Below, one piece after another: positions 8,173 to 17,837 of a DNA stretch of 64,000 nt (position 1 is the first letter of the stretch; every line of letters begins with the position of its first letter). The notes below the pieces were generated by a model. The model was not told the DNA's origin and searched no databases. It saw only the letters and a program-made list of their open reading frames with translations. The stretch comes from Ruegeria lacuscaerulensis. Lineage in GTDB: Bacteria > Pseudomonadota > Alphaproteobacteria > Rhodobacterales > Rhodobacteraceae. The stretch covers positions 310,001 to 374,000 of the forward strand of contig NZ_WQGO01000006.1 in the NCBI RefSeq assembly GCF_013034685.1, in the 5' to 3' direction. The position numbers and the translations under genes were made by a program.

Positions 8173-9702
8173 TCAGCTGAGCACCGAAAGAATCAGCACG
8201 ATGGCCGCGCCTGCGGCGGCTCCGATCGTTGCAGGAAGCGCCGCGGACCAGAAGCGAGCAGACTTGGGGTCGTCTTTTTGGGTTTGGGCGATTAGCGCGT
8301 TTTCAACCAGCGCAGGCAGACGAGGGCCGAAACGGGCAAGGACCAGTGCAGTTTTGCTGAAATCGCGCAGGGCGGCACGGGGGCCGATGGATTTCTTGAT
8401 GTAGTCCTCGACCACGGGGCGGGCGACTTCCCAGATGTTGACCTGCGGGTCGAGCGAACGGGCCACGCCTTCGACGACGACCATTGTACGTTGCAGCAGG
8501 ATAAGTTCGGTGCGGGTTTCCATGCCGAAGCGTTCGGTGACTTCGAACAGGTAATTCAGCAGGCGGCCCATCGAGATATGGGTGGCGTCCATGCCGAAGA
8601 TGGGCTCTCCGACTGCGCGCAGGGCGCGGGCGAACTCGTCGACATCTTGATTGGCGGGGACATAGCCCGCTTCGAAATGCACCTCGGCAACCCGTTTGTA
8701 GTCGCGGCGAATGAAGCCAAAGAGGATTTCGGCGTAAACCCGGCGGGTATATTCGTCGATATGCCCCATGATGCCGTAGTCATAGGCGATGATGTCGCCA
8801 TTGGCCGCGACCTTGAGGTTGCCTTGATGCATGTCGGCGTGGAAATAGCCATCTCGAAGGGCATGCAACAGGAAAAGCCGCAGGACGCGTTCGCCCAGAT
8901 CGCGACGGTTATGATTGGCGGCGTCCAAGGCGTCATTGTCGCCCAACGGGATACCGTCCGCCCAGCTAAGGGTCATGACCCGGCGCGCCGAGAGCGACCA
9001 AACCACCGGAGGCAGCCAGAACCCGGAATCATCTTTGGTGTTGGCCGCGTATTCCGAGGCTGCGGCGCTTTCCAGACGCAGGTCCAGTTCGCCCCGCACG
9101 ACACCGTCGAAATGTTCGATCACCTCCATTGGGCGCAAGCGGCGTGCACCGGGGGCGAACAGCTGCACGATGCGGGCGGCGAAATAGAAGGCGTCCACAT
9201 CCTTGCGGAAGGCGCGTTCGATGCCGGGGCGCAGGACTTTGACGGCGACATTCTCACCGTTACTAGTTAGCTTGGCCTTGTGAACCTGCGCGATGGAAGC
9301 CGCGGCGATGGGTTCGCTGAATTCCGAAAACACCTCATCCACGGGTTGGCCCAGTTCTTTGGCGACTTCGGCCATAGCTTCATCGCGGGAAAATGGGGGC
9401 AGTTTGTCTTGCAGCACGCGCAATTGGGCGGCCAGTTCATTGCCGACCACGTCGGGGCGGGTCGAAAGCACCTGACCGAATTTGATATAAGCCGGACCCA
9501 GCGCCGTCAGGGCGCGGGTGGCGGGCGGCATGTCCGGATCGCCCTTGTAGCCCAGCCATTGAAACGGTTTGCCCAAAGTGTGGGCAAGGATGCGAAGGGG
9601 TTTGGGGGCTTCGAACGCGTCCAGAACCACATTCATGGCGCCTGTGCGCTCCAGCGTGGCGCCTGTGCGGATCAGGCGGATGATGTTGTGAGGGCCGCGC
9701 AT
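8173..9702 (-). CDS. ubiB: UbiB, atypical kinase-like ubiquinone biosynthesis protein
   Basis: This 509-residue member of the ABC1/ADCK family has the KxGQ motif in YIKFGQVLSTRPD, the alanine-rich loop in IAAASIAQVHKAKL, the HADMHQGNL catalytic loop and YDYGIMG as the metal-binding DxG-type motif. A C-terminal hydrophobic segment (PATIGAAAGAAIVLILSVL) anchors it in the inner membrane. It is needed for aerobic ubiquinone synthesis. Its ATG directly abuts the ubiE stop codon with no gap, so the two are translationally coupled. Confidence 0.93.
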   Translation of the reverse strand: MRGPHNIIRLIRTGATLERTGAMNVVLDAFEAPKPLRILAHTLGKPFQWLGYKGDPDMPPATRALTALGPAYIKFGQVLSTRPDVVGNELAAQLRVLQDKLPPFSRDEAMAEVAKELGQPVDEVFSEFSEPIAAASIAQVHKAKLTSNGENVAVKVLRPGIERAFRKDVDAFYFAARIVQLFAPGARRLRPMEVIEHFDGVVRGELDLRLESAAASEYAANTKDDSGFWLPPVVWSLSARRVMTLSWADGIPLGDNDALDAANHNRRDLGERVLRLFLLHALRDGYFHADMHQGNLKVAANGDIIAYDYGIMGHIDEYTRRVYAEILFGFIRRDYKRVAEVHFEAGYVPANQDVDEFARALRAVGEPIFGMDATHISMGRLLNYLFEVTERFGMETRTELILLQRTMVVVEGVARSLDPQVNIWEVARPVVEDYIKKSIGPRAALRDFSKTALVLARFGPRLPALVENALIAQTQKDDPKSARFWSAALPATIGAAAGAAIVLILSVLS

Positions 9703-10455
9703 TTAGATCTTCCAACCGGAATGCAGCGCGGCGATACCCATGCTGAGATTGCGGTATTTGGCGTTTTCGAACCCGGCCGCGCGGACCATGCCCAGAAACG
9801 TTTCCTGATCGGGGAATTTGCGGATCGACTCGACCAGATATTGATAACTGTCGTAGTCATTGGCGATCAGCTTGCCCATGCGCGGGATGACGTTGAAGCT
9901 GTAGAGGTCATAGAGCATTTGCAGCCCGTCATTCGGCAACTGGCTGAACTCCAGTACCATCAGGCGGCCGCCGGGTTTCAGCACACGGTAGGCTTCGTTC
10001 AGTGCCTCTTGCGGGCGGGTCACGTTTCTGATGCCGAAGGAAATTGTGTAGACGTCGAAGGTGTTGTCCTCGAAGGGCAGGGACATGGCGTCGCCCACCA
10101 CCCAGTTCAGGCTGTCGGCCATCTGATCTGCTTCGGCGCGTTGGCGGCCTTCGACCAGCATCGGCTCGGTCAGGTCCAGAACGGTGGCGTGGCCGTGCCC
10201 CGCCCGCTTGAGGAAACGAAAGGAAATGTCTCCGGTACCGCCCGCGACATCCAGAAGGCGCTGACCGGGGCGCGGAGCCAGCCAGTCCATCATCGCGTCT
10301 TTCCAGACCCGATGGATCCCCATCGACATGACATCGTTCATCACGTCATATTTCGAGGCAACCGAGTTGAACACGCCTTGCACACGCCCGGCCTTTTCAG
10401 CCTCGCGTACGGTTTCGAACCCGAAATGAGTGGTCTTGTCGCTGTTGTCGGACAT
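9703..10455 (-). CDS. ubiE: UbiE, demethylmenaquinone/2-polyprenyl-6-methoxy-1,4-benzoquinol methyltransferase
   Basis: This 250-residue SAM-dependent C-methyltransferase of ubiquinone synthesis shows [25 protein letters not shown], the SAM-binding [13 protein letters not shown], and [26 protein letters not shown] start it at 10455 ([16 protein letters not shown]), where family similarity begins. The frame is open for another 258 bases upstream, but that stretch runs into mutM on the other strand. It is followed without gap by ubiB and is divergent from mutM. Confidence 0.95.
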   Translation of the reverse strand: MSDNSDKTTHFGFETVREAEKAGRVQGVFNSVASKYDVMNDVMSMGIHRVWKDAMMDWLAPRPGQRLLDVAGGTGDISFRFLKRAGHGHATVLDLTEPMLVEGRQRAEADQMADSLNWVVGDAMSLPFEDNTFDVYTISFGIRNVTRPQEALNEAYRVLKPGGRLMVLEFSQLPNDGLQMLYDLYSFNVIPRMGKLIANDYDSYQYLVESIRKFPDQETFLGMVRAAGFENAKYRNLSMGIAALHSGWKI

Positions 10456-10541
10456 AAGCCTTGCCGTTCGTCGAATTTCGCCTCTGTTATAGGGCCATAA
10501 GAGGCGGGCACAATGCGGCCCTTTGGAATAGGAGCCATCTA

Positions 10542-11393
10542 ATGCCCGAATTGCCCGAGGTCGAGACAGTAAGACGCGGTTTGACCCCGGCGATGGAGGG
10601 GGTGGTGATCGAACGCGCCGATGTGAACCGTCCCGATCTGCGCTGGCCCTTCCCCGACCGTATGGCCGAGCGGCTGACAGGGCAGCGGATAGATCGGTTG
10701 CGGCGGCGGTCAAAATACATTCTGGCCGATCTTTCCAGCGGCGAGACCTTGCTGATTCATCTGGGCATGTCGGGGCGGATGACGGTCTCGGGCGATCCGT
10801 TGGGTCAGTTCGTGCATGATCATCCTGCGGCGCAAAAACATGACCATGTGGTCTTTCACATGGCTAATGGTGCGCGCGTCACCTTTAACGACCCGCGCCG
10901 GTTCGGGGCGATGGACCTGTTGCCCACCGCGAATGCCGAGGCGCATAAGCTGCTCTCGGTTCTGGGGCCGGAACCCTTGGGCAATGACTTTCACGAGCAG
11001 CACCTGATTGATGCGTTCATGGGCAAGAACACCCCTGTCAAATCCGCACTGCTGGATCAGGGAATCGTTGCCGGATTAGGGAATATCTATGTCTGCGAGG
11101 CGCTTTATCGCGGCAGAGTGTCGCCACGTCGCAAAGCTGGGAAAATTTCGACGCCGCGTGTTGCAGCACTGGTCCCGATTATCCGGCAGGTCCTGCAAGA
11201 TGCCATTCAGGCTGGCGGGTCGTCCCTGCGTGATTTCCGCCAAGCCGATGGAGAACTTGGATATTTTCAGCACAGCTTTGATGTCTACGGGCGCGAAGGC
11301 GAACCCTGCCGCACCGAAGGCTGCGGCGCGCCGATCAAGAGAATCACCCAGTCCGGTCGCTCATCCTTCTATTGCGCGCAATGCCAAAGATAA
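10542..11393 (+). CDS. mutM: Formamidopyrimidine-DNA glycosylase
   Basis: This 283-residue DNA glycosylase/AP lyase excises 8-oxoguanine and ring-opened purines. The mature N-terminus [13 protein letters not shown] supplies catalytic Pro and Glu right after Met1, which fixes the start at 10542. The C-terminal zinc finger (CRTEGCG...FYCAQCQR) and the helix-two-turns-helix segment ([20 protein letters not shown]) are intact. It is divergent from ubiE. Confidence 0.95.
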   Translation: MPELPEVETVRRGLTPAMEGVVIERADVNRPDLRWPFPDRMAERLTGQRIDRLRRRSKYILADLSSGETLLIHLGMSGRMTVSGDPLGQFVHDHPAAQKHDHVVFHMANGARVTFNDPRRFGAMDLLPTANAEAHKLLSVLGPEPLGNDFHEQHLIDAFMGKNTPVKSALLDQGIVAGLGNIYVCEALYRGRVSPRRKAGKISTPRVAALVPIIRQVLQDAIQAGGSSLRDFRQADGELGYFQHSFDVYGREGEPCRTEGCGAPIKRITQSGRSSFYCAQCQR

Positions 11394-11459
11394 CTTGATC
11401 CAGCTTTTGCGCGTGATAATGAATCGTATCTGAACGGAACAACCGGAAGCTTACACCTC

Positions 11460-12236
11460 ATGGCTTTTGAGACGATCATCGTCGAAATCGAAGACCACGT
11501 CGCTCTTATCAAGCTGGACAGACCCGATGCCCTGAACGCGCTGAATTCGCAGCTTATCGGCGAATTGTGCGCGGCATTGGAAGATGCCGATAGCAATGAC
11601 AAGGTGCGCTGCATCGTCATCACCGGCTCGGACAAGGCATTTGCTGCAGGCGCGGACATCAAGGAAATGTCCATGATGAGCTTTGTCGACGTCTACACTA
11701 CGAATCTGTTTGCGGATCTGAACGACAGCATGACGGCCATCCGCAAGCCGATCATTGCAGCCGTGGCAGGCTATGCGTTGGGCGGTGGGTGTGAACTGGC
11801 GATGCTATGCGATTTCATCATCGCCGCGGACAGCGCCAAGTTCGGCCAGCCCGAGATCAATCTGGGCGTGATCGCAGGTTTGGGCGGCAGCCAGCGACTG
11901 ACCCGCTTCGTAGGCAAGTCCAAGTCGATGGACATGAACCTGACCGGTCGGTTCATGGACGCGGACGAGGCGGAACGCGCCGGTCTTGTCAGCCGCGTGG
12001 TGCCGGCCAAGAAACTTCTGGAAGAGGCGATGGCCGCCGCGCAGAAGATTGCCGAGAAATCTCAGCTGAGTGCAATGGCCGCGAAAGAGGCGGTCAACCG
12101 CAGCTACGAACTGACGCTGAGCGAGGGGATGCTGTTCGAACGCCGCGTCTTTCATTCGATGTTTGCGACAGAAGACCAGAAAGAAGGTATGGCTGCGTTC
12201 CTCGAAAAACGGGCCGCGCAATTCCGCGACAAGTAA
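11460..12236 (+). CDS. Enoyl-CoA hydratase
   Basis: This 258-residue crotonase-fold enzyme hydrates trans-2-enoyl-CoA. Family features are [11 protein letters not shown] (oxyanion loop), [12 protein letters not shown] and [19 protein letters not shown], which hold the two catalytic glutamates. It stands alone between mutM and rpsT with its own terminator. Sequence alone does not separate fatty-acid from phenylacetate or short-chain use. Confidence 0.9.
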   Translation: MAFETIIVEIEDHVALIKLDRPDALNALNSQLIGELCAALEDADSNDKVRCIVITGSDKAFAAGADIKEMSMMSFVDVYTTNLFADLNDSMTAIRKPIIAAVAGYALGGGCELAMLCDFIIAADSAKFGQPEINLGVIAGLGGSQRLTRFVGKSKSMDMNLTGRFMDADEAERAGLVSRVVPAKKLLEEAMAAAQKIAEKSQLSAMAAKEAVNRSYELTLSEGMLFERRVFHSMFATEDQKEGMAAFLEKRAAQFRDK

Positions 12237-12256
12237 GCTTGCGGCAGATCGAATCA

Positions 12257-12278
12257 GGCGGGCAGGGCCCGCCTTTTT
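12257..12278 (+). terminator. Rho-independent terminator of the enoyl-CoA hydratase gene
   Basis: GGCGGGC AGG GCCCGCC followed by TTTTT is a 7-bp perfect stem with a 3-base loop and a U-tract, 20 bases after the stop codon. Confidence 0.9.
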
Positions 12279-12460
12279 CATGCCTGATATCCGGGTGCAA
12301 GAATCTGCTTGGCAAACCCCGGCAGTTTGGATAGTAACCGCCGCTATACATGCGCGTGCGGCCCGCTTGGCCCGACTCACACTCGTGATTTCTGATCCGG
12401 TGCGGATAATTCCGTGGCGCGCAACCCTAGATAACCGTACCGAACAAAGGTCAGAGACAC

Positions 12461-12724
12461 ATGGCTAACTCGCCTCAGGCAAAGAAACGCGCTCGTCAGA
12501 ACGAAAAGCGTTTTGCAATCAACAAAGCGCGCCGTTCGCGCATCCGCACCTACCTGCGTAAAGTCGAAGAAGCGATTGCTTCCGGCGACAAAGACGCAGC
12601 AACCGCCGCCCTGCGCGCGGCCCAGCCCGAACTGATGCGCGGCGTCACCAAAGGCGTTTTCCACAAGAACACTGCATCGCGCAAAATGTCGCGTCTGTCG
12701 GCCCGCGTCAAAGCGCTGGGCTGA
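12461..12724 (+). CDS. rpsT: 30S ribosomal protein S20
   Basis: This 87-residue very basic protein starts [18 protein letters not shown] and has the S20 core [12 protein letters not shown] and [21 protein letters not shown]. It binds the 5' domain of 16S rRNA. It precedes dnaA and has its own promoter region and terminator. Confidence 0.97.
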   Translation: MANSPQAKKRARQNEKRFAINKARRSRIRTYLRKVEEAIASGDKDAATAALRAAQPELMRGVTKGVFHKNTASRKMSRLSARVKALG

Positions 12725-12742
12725 GTCGCACAGTGACCGCTG

Positions 12743-12757
12743 GTGACCTTAGGTCAC
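12743..12757. promoter_or_regulatory. Palindrome GTGACCTTAGGTCAC after rpsT
   Basis: This is a 7-bp perfect inverted repeat around one central base, 19 bases after the rpsT stop and before its terminator. It lacks a U-tract, so it is more like a protein-binding site or RNA processing stem than a terminator. The role is unknown. Confidence 0.3.
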
Positions 12758-12778
12758 GTAAGCAAGACTGATCTATTT

Positions 12779-12809
12779 AAAGGGCGTCGCGCAGTGCGGC
12801 GCCCTTTCT
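12779..12809 (+). terminator. rpsT terminator
   Basis: AAAGGGCG and CGCCCTTT pair around an inner CGC/GCG stem, followed by TTTCTG. It is a strong GC-rich hairpin with a short U-tract, about 55 bases after rpsT. Confidence 0.8.
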
Positions 12810-13284
12810 GCTGTTGCCAGAATACCGCGTCCTCACGAAACCGAGAGATTCTTTCGCCCCCAGACCCGAGTCAATATCAGAGTTTCGTTGCCCCGAGCGT
12901 CACCCTCTTGCTACCACTGTTTTAGCGATTCACTCGCTTGGGGGGACAGGCTGTTTCACCGACCGGACTGACGGGCATCAGGATGGTCAGGGAACGATTG
13001 TCGGCAACCGGTTGCACCGGATTGCCGGTCTGCTGTGGGACTTGGCGCACCAAGAACCTAGGCCCTGTCGAAAATTGAGATTGCGAGCCACGACCCGGTT
13101 TTCGGGGCGATCCGGTTATGGAACGTCTGCGAAATTGGTCTGTGCAGGCTTTCTGGGACGAAGGCGCCGAACTTTGCGGGTTCGGCGGGTGGGTATCCTT
13201 TTGCGAGTGAGCGTCAGAACCGGGCAACCGGACACATTAATAAGGCCGACAGGCCAATAAAGAATGGGATGCGTGAGGCGCTGA
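12810..13284 (+). other. Non-coding region upstream of dnaA
   Basis: These 475 bases hold the dnaA promoter and leader. I looked for DnaA boxes (TTATCCACA and one-base variants) and AT-rich unwinding repeats and saw none convincing, so I do not call a replication origin here. The stretch just before dnaA, AATAAAGAATGGG, includes a possible -10 box. No coding sequence is convincing in any frame. Confidence 0.5.
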
Positions 13285-14670
13285 ATGACACAAGAGAAAT
13301 GGGGACTACTGCAAAACAATTTGCTCAAGGCAATCGGCAAGAACAATTACACGACCTGGATTGAACCTCTGCAATTCCAAGAAGTTCAGGATGGCGTTGC
13401 GGTGTTCTCGGTGCCGACGAACTTTATGGGCAATTACGTCAGCCAGAATTTTGCCGACCTGATTCTGTATGAGATGAATACATCCGGGGAATCCGTTCAG
13501 CGTCTGGCCTTTCGGGTCGCGGCCAACTCGCCTGCGCGCCCTTCGGTCGAAGCTACACCTGCGGTCGAAGTCCCGCAGGATGAGCCTCTGTCGCAGCAGG
13601 CCGCCGTCGGAAATGAGGCGCTTGAGTCCCTGCAGGCTGCTCCGCTGGATACCCGATTTACCTTTGATACGTTTGTTGTCGGCAAACCCAACGAATTGGC
13701 CCATGCCGCCGCGCGCCGCGTGTCCGAAGGCGGTCCGGTGACCTTCAACCCGCTGGTTCTGTATGGTGGTGTTGGTCTGGGTAAAACCCACCTGATGCAC
13801 GCCATCGCGTGGGAATTGAAGACCAAGCGCCCCGATCTGAACGTGCTGTACCTGTCCGCAGAACAGTTCATGTATCGTTTCGTTCAGGCCCTGCGCGAGC
13901 GCCGTATGATGGATTTCAAACACCTGTTCCGCTCGGTCGACGTGCTGATGGTGGACGACGTGCAGTTCATCGCGGGCAAGGATTCCACGCAGGAAGAGTT
14001 CTTTCACACCTTCAACGCGCTGGTGGACCAGAACAAACAGATCATCATCTCGGCCGACCGTGCACCGGGTGAGATCAAGGATCTGGAAGACCGTGTCAAA
14101 TCGCGCCTGCAATGTGGTCTGGTTGTGGATCTGCATCCCACTGACTATGAGCTGCGTCTGGGCATTTTGCAGAACAAGGTACAGCACTATAGCGCCACCT
14201 ATTCCGACCTGCAGATCGCTGATGGCGTGCTGGAATTTCTGGCCCACCGCATCTCGACCAATGTGCGGGTGCTGGAAGGTGCGCTGACCCGTCTGTTTGC
14301 TTTTGCCTCGCTGGTAGGTCGCGAGATCGATATGGAACTGACGCAGGATTGTCTGGCTGACGTGCTGCGTGCCTCAGAGCGCAAGATCACCGTCGAGGAG
14401 ATTCAGCGCAAAGTGTCCGAATACTACAACATCCGTCTGTCGGATATCATCGGCCCCAAGCGCTTGCGGTCTTATGCTCGCCCGCGTCAGGTGGCGATGT
14501 ACCTGTGCAAGCAGTTGACCAGCCGCTCGCTGCCCGAGATCGGGCGTCGGTTTGGCGGGCGCGACCATACCACCGTTATGCATGGTGTGAAGCGCATCGA
14601 AGAGCTGAAGACCACCGACGGTCAAATCGCCGAAGACGTGGAAATGCTGCGCCGCGCTCTGGAGGCGTAG
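13285..14670 (+). CDS. dnaA: Chromosomal replication initiator DnaA
   Basis: This 461-residue initiator has N-terminal domain I (W..LLQNNLLKAIGKNNYTTWIEPL), a variable linker, the AAA+ domain III with Walker A GGVGLGKTHLMHAI, Walker B VDVLMVDDVQFI and the arginine-finger region, and domain IV with the DNA-binding signature GGRDHTTVMHGVKRI. It binds DnaA boxes and opens the origin. dnaN and recF follow in the usual order. Confidence 0.98.
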   Translation: MTQEKWGLLQNNLLKAIGKNNYTTWIEPLQFQEVQDGVAVFSVPTNFMGNYVSQNFADLILYEMNTSGESVQRLAFRVAANSPARPSVEATPAVEVPQDEPLSQQAAVGNEALESLQAAPLDTRFTFDTFVVGKPNELAHAAARRVSEGGPVTFNPLVLYGGVGLGKTHLMHAIAWELKTKRPDLNVLYLSAEQFMYRFVQALRERRMMDFKHLFRSVDVLMVDDVQFIAGKDSTQEEFFHTFNALVDQNKQIIISADRAPGEIKDLEDRVKSRLQCGLVVDLHPTDYELRLGILQNKVQHYSATYSDLQIADGVLEFLAHRISTNVRVLEGALTRLFAFASLVGREIDMELTQDCLADVLRASERKITVEEIQRKVSEYYNIRLSDIIGPKRLRSYARPRQVAMYLCKQLTSRSLPEIGRRFGGRDHTTVMHGVKRIEELKTTDGQIAEDVEMLRRALEA

Positions 14671-14691
14671 GACGTATCTTCAGAAAACAGG

Positions 14692-14727
14692 AAAACGCCC
14701 CGGAGCCTGACATCCGGGGCGTTTTCT
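14692..14727 (+). terminator. dnaA terminator
   Basis: AAAACGCCCCGG (14692-14703) pairs perfectly with CCGGGGCGTTTT (14714-14725) around a 10-base loop. The A- and T-rich flanks make it usable in both directions. It lies 22 bases after the dnaA stop, so dnaN needs its own promoter in the 170 bases that follow. Confidence 0.9.
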
Positions 14728-14898
14728 TGTGCGATAAACTCCACGGTTGATTGGGAACTGTGCCCAAGCGGCCACGTGGCCCTTGACCCTTTGGGCAATC
14801 CGACTCAGAAATCCATAAAAAATCCTTGTGCCTCAGGGTGGAACCGCTAACGTGCCAGTCCCGCCCCTATCGGCACGCAAGTCAGAGGAATTGAGGGT

Positions 14899-16020
14899 AT
14901 GAAGATCAGCATCGAACGCGGCACCCTTCTCAAGGCCGTTTCGCAGGCCCAATCCGTTGTGGAGCGTCGCAACACCATTCCGATACTGGCCAATGTGCTG
15001 ATCGAGGCCGAAGGTGACCAGGCAATGTTCCGTGCCACCGATCTGGATATCGAGGTGGTCGATAAGGCCCCTGCGCAGGTAGAACGCGCGGGCGCGACCA
15101 CAGTGGCCGCCACCACCTTGCATGAAATTGTGCGGAAACTGCCCGATGGCGCGCTGGTTACGCTGACAGCTGACAGCGCCGCAGGGCGTCTGACGGTCGA
15201 AGCCGGGCGGTCGAACTTCTCGCTGGCGACGCTGCCGAAAGAGGATTTCCCGGTGATGGCGTCCTCGGAATATCAATCGAACTTTACAGCCTCTGCGGCG
15301 CTGCTGCGGCGGCTGTTCGACAAGTCGAAATTTGCAATCTCGACGGAAGAGACGCGCTATTATCTGAACGGCGTCTATATGCATGTGGCCGATGGGTCAG
15401 ATGGCGGCAAGGTGCTGCGCTGTGTGGCCACCGATGGGCATCGTCTGGCGCGCATCGATGCGGACTTGCCTGATGGGGCGGCAGACATGCCGGGCGTGAT
15501 CGTACCACGTAAAACCGTAGGTGAGCTGCGCAAGCTGCTGGACGATGACGAGATGGACATCGCTGTCTCGGTCAGCGAGACGAAAGTGCGTTTTGCTACT
15601 CCCGATATCACGCTGACTTCCAAGGTGATCGACGGCACCTTCCCCGACTACACTCGTGTTATTCCGCAAGGCAACACGCGCCAGTTGGAAGTGGATGCCG
15701 CCGAGTTCGCTCAGGCTGTGGACCGGGTGGCGACCGTCTCGTCCGAACGCTCGCGCGCGGTGAAGTTGCAGTTGGATGCGGATAAACTGGTTTTGTCGGT
15801 CAATGCGCCCGATAGCGGTGCGGCTGAGGAAGAACTGGCCGTGGCATATGGCGATGAGCGGCTGGAGATCGGGTTCAACGCGAAATACCTGCTGGAGATT
15901 GCGTCTCAGGTGGATCGCGAGAATGCGGTGTTCCTGTTCAATTCGGCCGGTGATCCAACCCTGATGCGCGAGGGCAATGACCAAAGCGCGGTTTATGTTG
16001 TCATGCCGATGCGCGTCTAG
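14899..16020 (+). CDS. dnaN: DNA polymerase III beta sliding clamp
   Basis: This 373-residue beta clamp consists of three repeated subdomains. It begins MKISIERGTLLKAVSQAQSVVERR and ends AVYVVMPMRV, the usual C-terminus of the family. It encircles DNA and tethers polymerase III. It is preceded by GAGGAATTGAGGGT, a reasonable ribosome-binding site. Confidence 0.98.
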   Translation: MKISIERGTLLKAVSQAQSVVERRNTIPILANVLIEAEGDQAMFRATDLDIEVVDKAPAQVERAGATTVAATTLHEIVRKLPDGALVTLTADSAAGRLTVEAGRSNFSLATLPKEDFPVMASSEYQSNFTASAALLRRLFDKSKFAISTEETRYYLNGVYMHVADGSDGGKVLRCVATDGHRLARIDADLPDGAADMPGVIVPRKTVGELRKLLDDDEMDIAVSVSETKVRFATPDITLTSKVIDGTFPDYTRVIPQGNTRQLEVDAAEFAQAVDRVATVSSERSRAVKLQLDADKLVLSVNAPDSGAAEEELAVAYGDERLEIGFNAKYLLEIASQVDRENAVFLFNSAGDPTLMREGNDQSAVYVVMPMRV

Positions 16021-16070
16021 TCGCGCTGGCGCGCGATGCCTCCGGCGGAGGTATTTTTGAACAGAAGAAG
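16021..16070. repeat. Intergenic hairpin element between dnaN and recF
   Basis: TCGCGC...GCGCGA is followed by GCCTCCGGCGGAGG and the tail TATTTTTGAACAGAAGAAG. The arrangement and tail match the element at 8111-8160, suggesting a dispersed family. The recF ribosome-binding site (GGAGGGG) follows immediately. Confidence 0.5.
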
Positions 16071-16079
16071 GGAGGGGTC

Positions 16080-17174
16080 ATGGGATTGGCCCTGACCGAG
16101 CTTACGGTCTCGCATTTTAGGTCTCATAAGCTGGCGCGTTTGTCTCTGGATGGGCGGCCGGTGGCGATCCATGGGCCGAACGGGGCCGGGAAGACCAATA
16201 TTCTGGAAGCGGTGTCGTTGTTTTCTCCCGGTCGCGGGATGCGGCGGGCGAGTGCCGCTGAGATGACGCGGCGGCCCGAGGCGCTGGGGTGGAAGTTATC
16301 TGGTTTGCTGAAGGCGCGGGGGCAGGCCTATGAGATCGAGACATGGTCCGAAGGCGGCGCTGCGCGGCAGGTTCGGATTGATGACAAGGCGGCCAGTCAG
16401 ATTGATCTGGGCAAGCTGGCGCGGGTGGTCTGGCTGATCCCGTCGATGGATCGGCTGTGGATCGAAGGGGCTGAGGGACGACGGCGGTTTCTGGATCGTA
16501 TCGCGCTGAGTTTCGATCCCACTCATGCCGAGGCTTCGCTGGCCTATGAGAAATCCATGCGCGAACGCAACCGCCTGCTGAAAGAGCAGGTGCGGGATGC
16601 CCATTGGTATGCCGCGCTGGAAGGGCAGATGGCCGAGACCGGGCATCGCATCCATGCGACGCGTTTGGCGGCCTTAGAGCATTTGCGCGGGGCGCAGGAG
16701 CAAGCTGAAACCGCGTTTCCTTCGGCTGATCTGGAATTGGTGCAGTCTGAGGGCGCGATGCCGGGTACGGTTGAGGATCTGCGTGAGGCGCTGAATGAAA
16801 GCCGGTTTCGCGATCTAGCGGCGGGGCGGACCTTGGTGGGGCCGCATCGATCGGACCTGTACGGTGTGTTCACGGCCAAGGGCGTTCCGGCCAAGGATTG
16901 CTCGACCGGAGAGCAAAAGGCCCTGCTGGTCTCGCTGATCCTGTCGAATGCGCGGGCGCTGGCGGGGATGGTGGGTGCACCGCCGATTGTGCTGCTGGAT
17001 GAGGTGGCCGCCCATCTGGATGCCGGACGGCGGGCCGCGCTCTATGACGAGATTTGCGCCTTGGGTGCGCAGGCCTGGATGACGGGCACCGGGCCTGAGC
17101 TGTTTGTGGAATTGGGCGACCGGGCCCAGACGCTGGTTGTGACCGAAAGCGACGGGGCCTCGGTTGTCGCTTAG
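16080..17174 (+). CDS. recF: DNA replication and repair protein RecF
   Basis: This 364-residue SMC-like ATPase has Walker A GPNGAGKTNILEAV, the ABC signature STGEQKALLVSLILSNA and Walker B PIVLLDEVAAHLD. It loads RecA at single-strand gaps with RecO and RecR. The start at 16080 follows GGAGGGG. Its end overlaps by 4 bases the end of the convergent AhpD-like gene, so here recF is not directly followed by gyrB. Confidence 0.96.
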   Translation: MGLALTELTVSHFRSHKLARLSLDGRPVAIHGPNGAGKTNILEAVSLFSPGRGMRRASAAEMTRRPEALGWKLSGLLKARGQAYEIETWSEGGAARQVRIDDKAASQIDLGKLARVVWLIPSMDRLWIEGAEGRRRFLDRIALSFDPTHAEASLAYEKSMRERNRLLKEQVRDAHWYAALEGQMAETGHRIHATRLAALEHLRGAQEQAETAFPSADLELVQSEGAMPGTVEDLREALNESRFRDLAAGRTLVGPHRSDLYGVFTAKGVPAKDCSTGEQKALLVSLILSNARALAGMVGAPPIVLLDEVAAHLDAGRRAALYDEICALGAQAWMTGTGPELFVELGDRAQTLVVTESDGASVVA

Positions 17175-17737
17175 GCAGGTTCGCTGACCTTGCGTTCCCA
17201 CAGGAAGCCGCGCATCACTTGATCGACCGGGGTTTGCGCCATGTGATTCATGTAGTTCGACATGGTTTTCTGAGCCAGACCCAGCACCACGTCCAGCACC
17301 GCGCGGTGCGAGTAACCTGCGTCAAAGAAGGCTTGCAGCTGTTCCTCGCTCGGGTTGCCGCGGCTTTGCATCACTTGCAGGGTGAAGGTGCGCAGTGCCT
17401 CAAGCTTGGCGGACGGCAGCGGGGTTTCGTTGCGCAGCGCTTCGGTGATTTCGTCCGAGACCTTCATCATCTTGGCGATGCCGGTATGGGCGGGCACGCA
17501 GTAGTGGCATTCGTTTTCCACGTTGATGGTCTGCCATACGACGGTTTTCTCGTCATTGTCGAAATCGGTTTGCAGAAACAGGTGGTGCAGCATCTGGTAA
17601 GCTTCGAGGTGCTGGGGGCTTTCGGCCATTACCTTGTGCAGGCCGGGCAGGCGCCCAAATGCGGCCTGCGACTTTTCCAGCAGCGGTTTGGACCCTTCGG
17701 GCGCTGTTTCGAGGTCATGAGAGGGGAAGTTTGCCAT
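17171..17737 (-). CDS. AhpD-like carboxymuconolactone decarboxylase-family protein
   Basis: This 188-residue alpha-helical protein contains NECHYCVPAHTGIAK, the E..C..C...H redox motif of AhpD-like peroxidase/reductase proteins. The start at 17737 follows AGGAG by seven bases. It is divergent from a TetR-type gene with two palindromic sites between them, so it is probably induced when that repressor binds an electrophile or oxidant. The exact substrate is not visible. Confidence 0.8.
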   Translation of the reverse strand: MANFPSHDLETAPEGSKPLLEKSQAAFGRLPGLHKVMAESPQHLEAYQMLHHLFLQTDFDNDEKTVVWQTINVENECHYCVPAHTGIAKMMKVSDEITEALRNETPLPSAKLEALRTFTLQVMQSRGNPSEEQLQAFFDAGYSHRAVLDVVLGLAQKTMSNYMNHMAQTPVDQVMRGFLWERKVSEPA

Positions 17738-17781
17738 GTCAAAGCTCCTGTTTCTGGCGAAGTGAATCACATTTAGGCTTT

Positions 17782-17823
17782 CTTGAGTGATCACTCAAGT
17801 ATATATTTGAGCAAACGTTCAAG
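17782..17823. promoter_or_regulatory. Tandem operators between the AhpD-like and TetR genes
   Basis: CTTGAGTGATCACTCAAG (17782-17799) is a perfect 18-base palindrome. TTTGAGCAAACGTTCAAG (17806-17823) is an imperfect second copy with TTGA/TCAA arms, centred 24 bases away. Both sit in the divergent promoter region, as expected for a TetR-type repressor controlling both genes. Confidence 0.75.
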
Positions 17824-17837
17824 AATTGGTGACGGCG

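Noticed and set aside
12810-13284. Possible oriC upstream of dnaA
   Set aside because: No convincing DnaA box (TTATCCACA or close variants) and no AT-rich repeat was found. Presence of dnaA alone does not place the origin.
13306-14247. Minus-strand open frame of 313 codons inside dnaA
   Set aside because: It is antisense to dnaA and has no domain signature.
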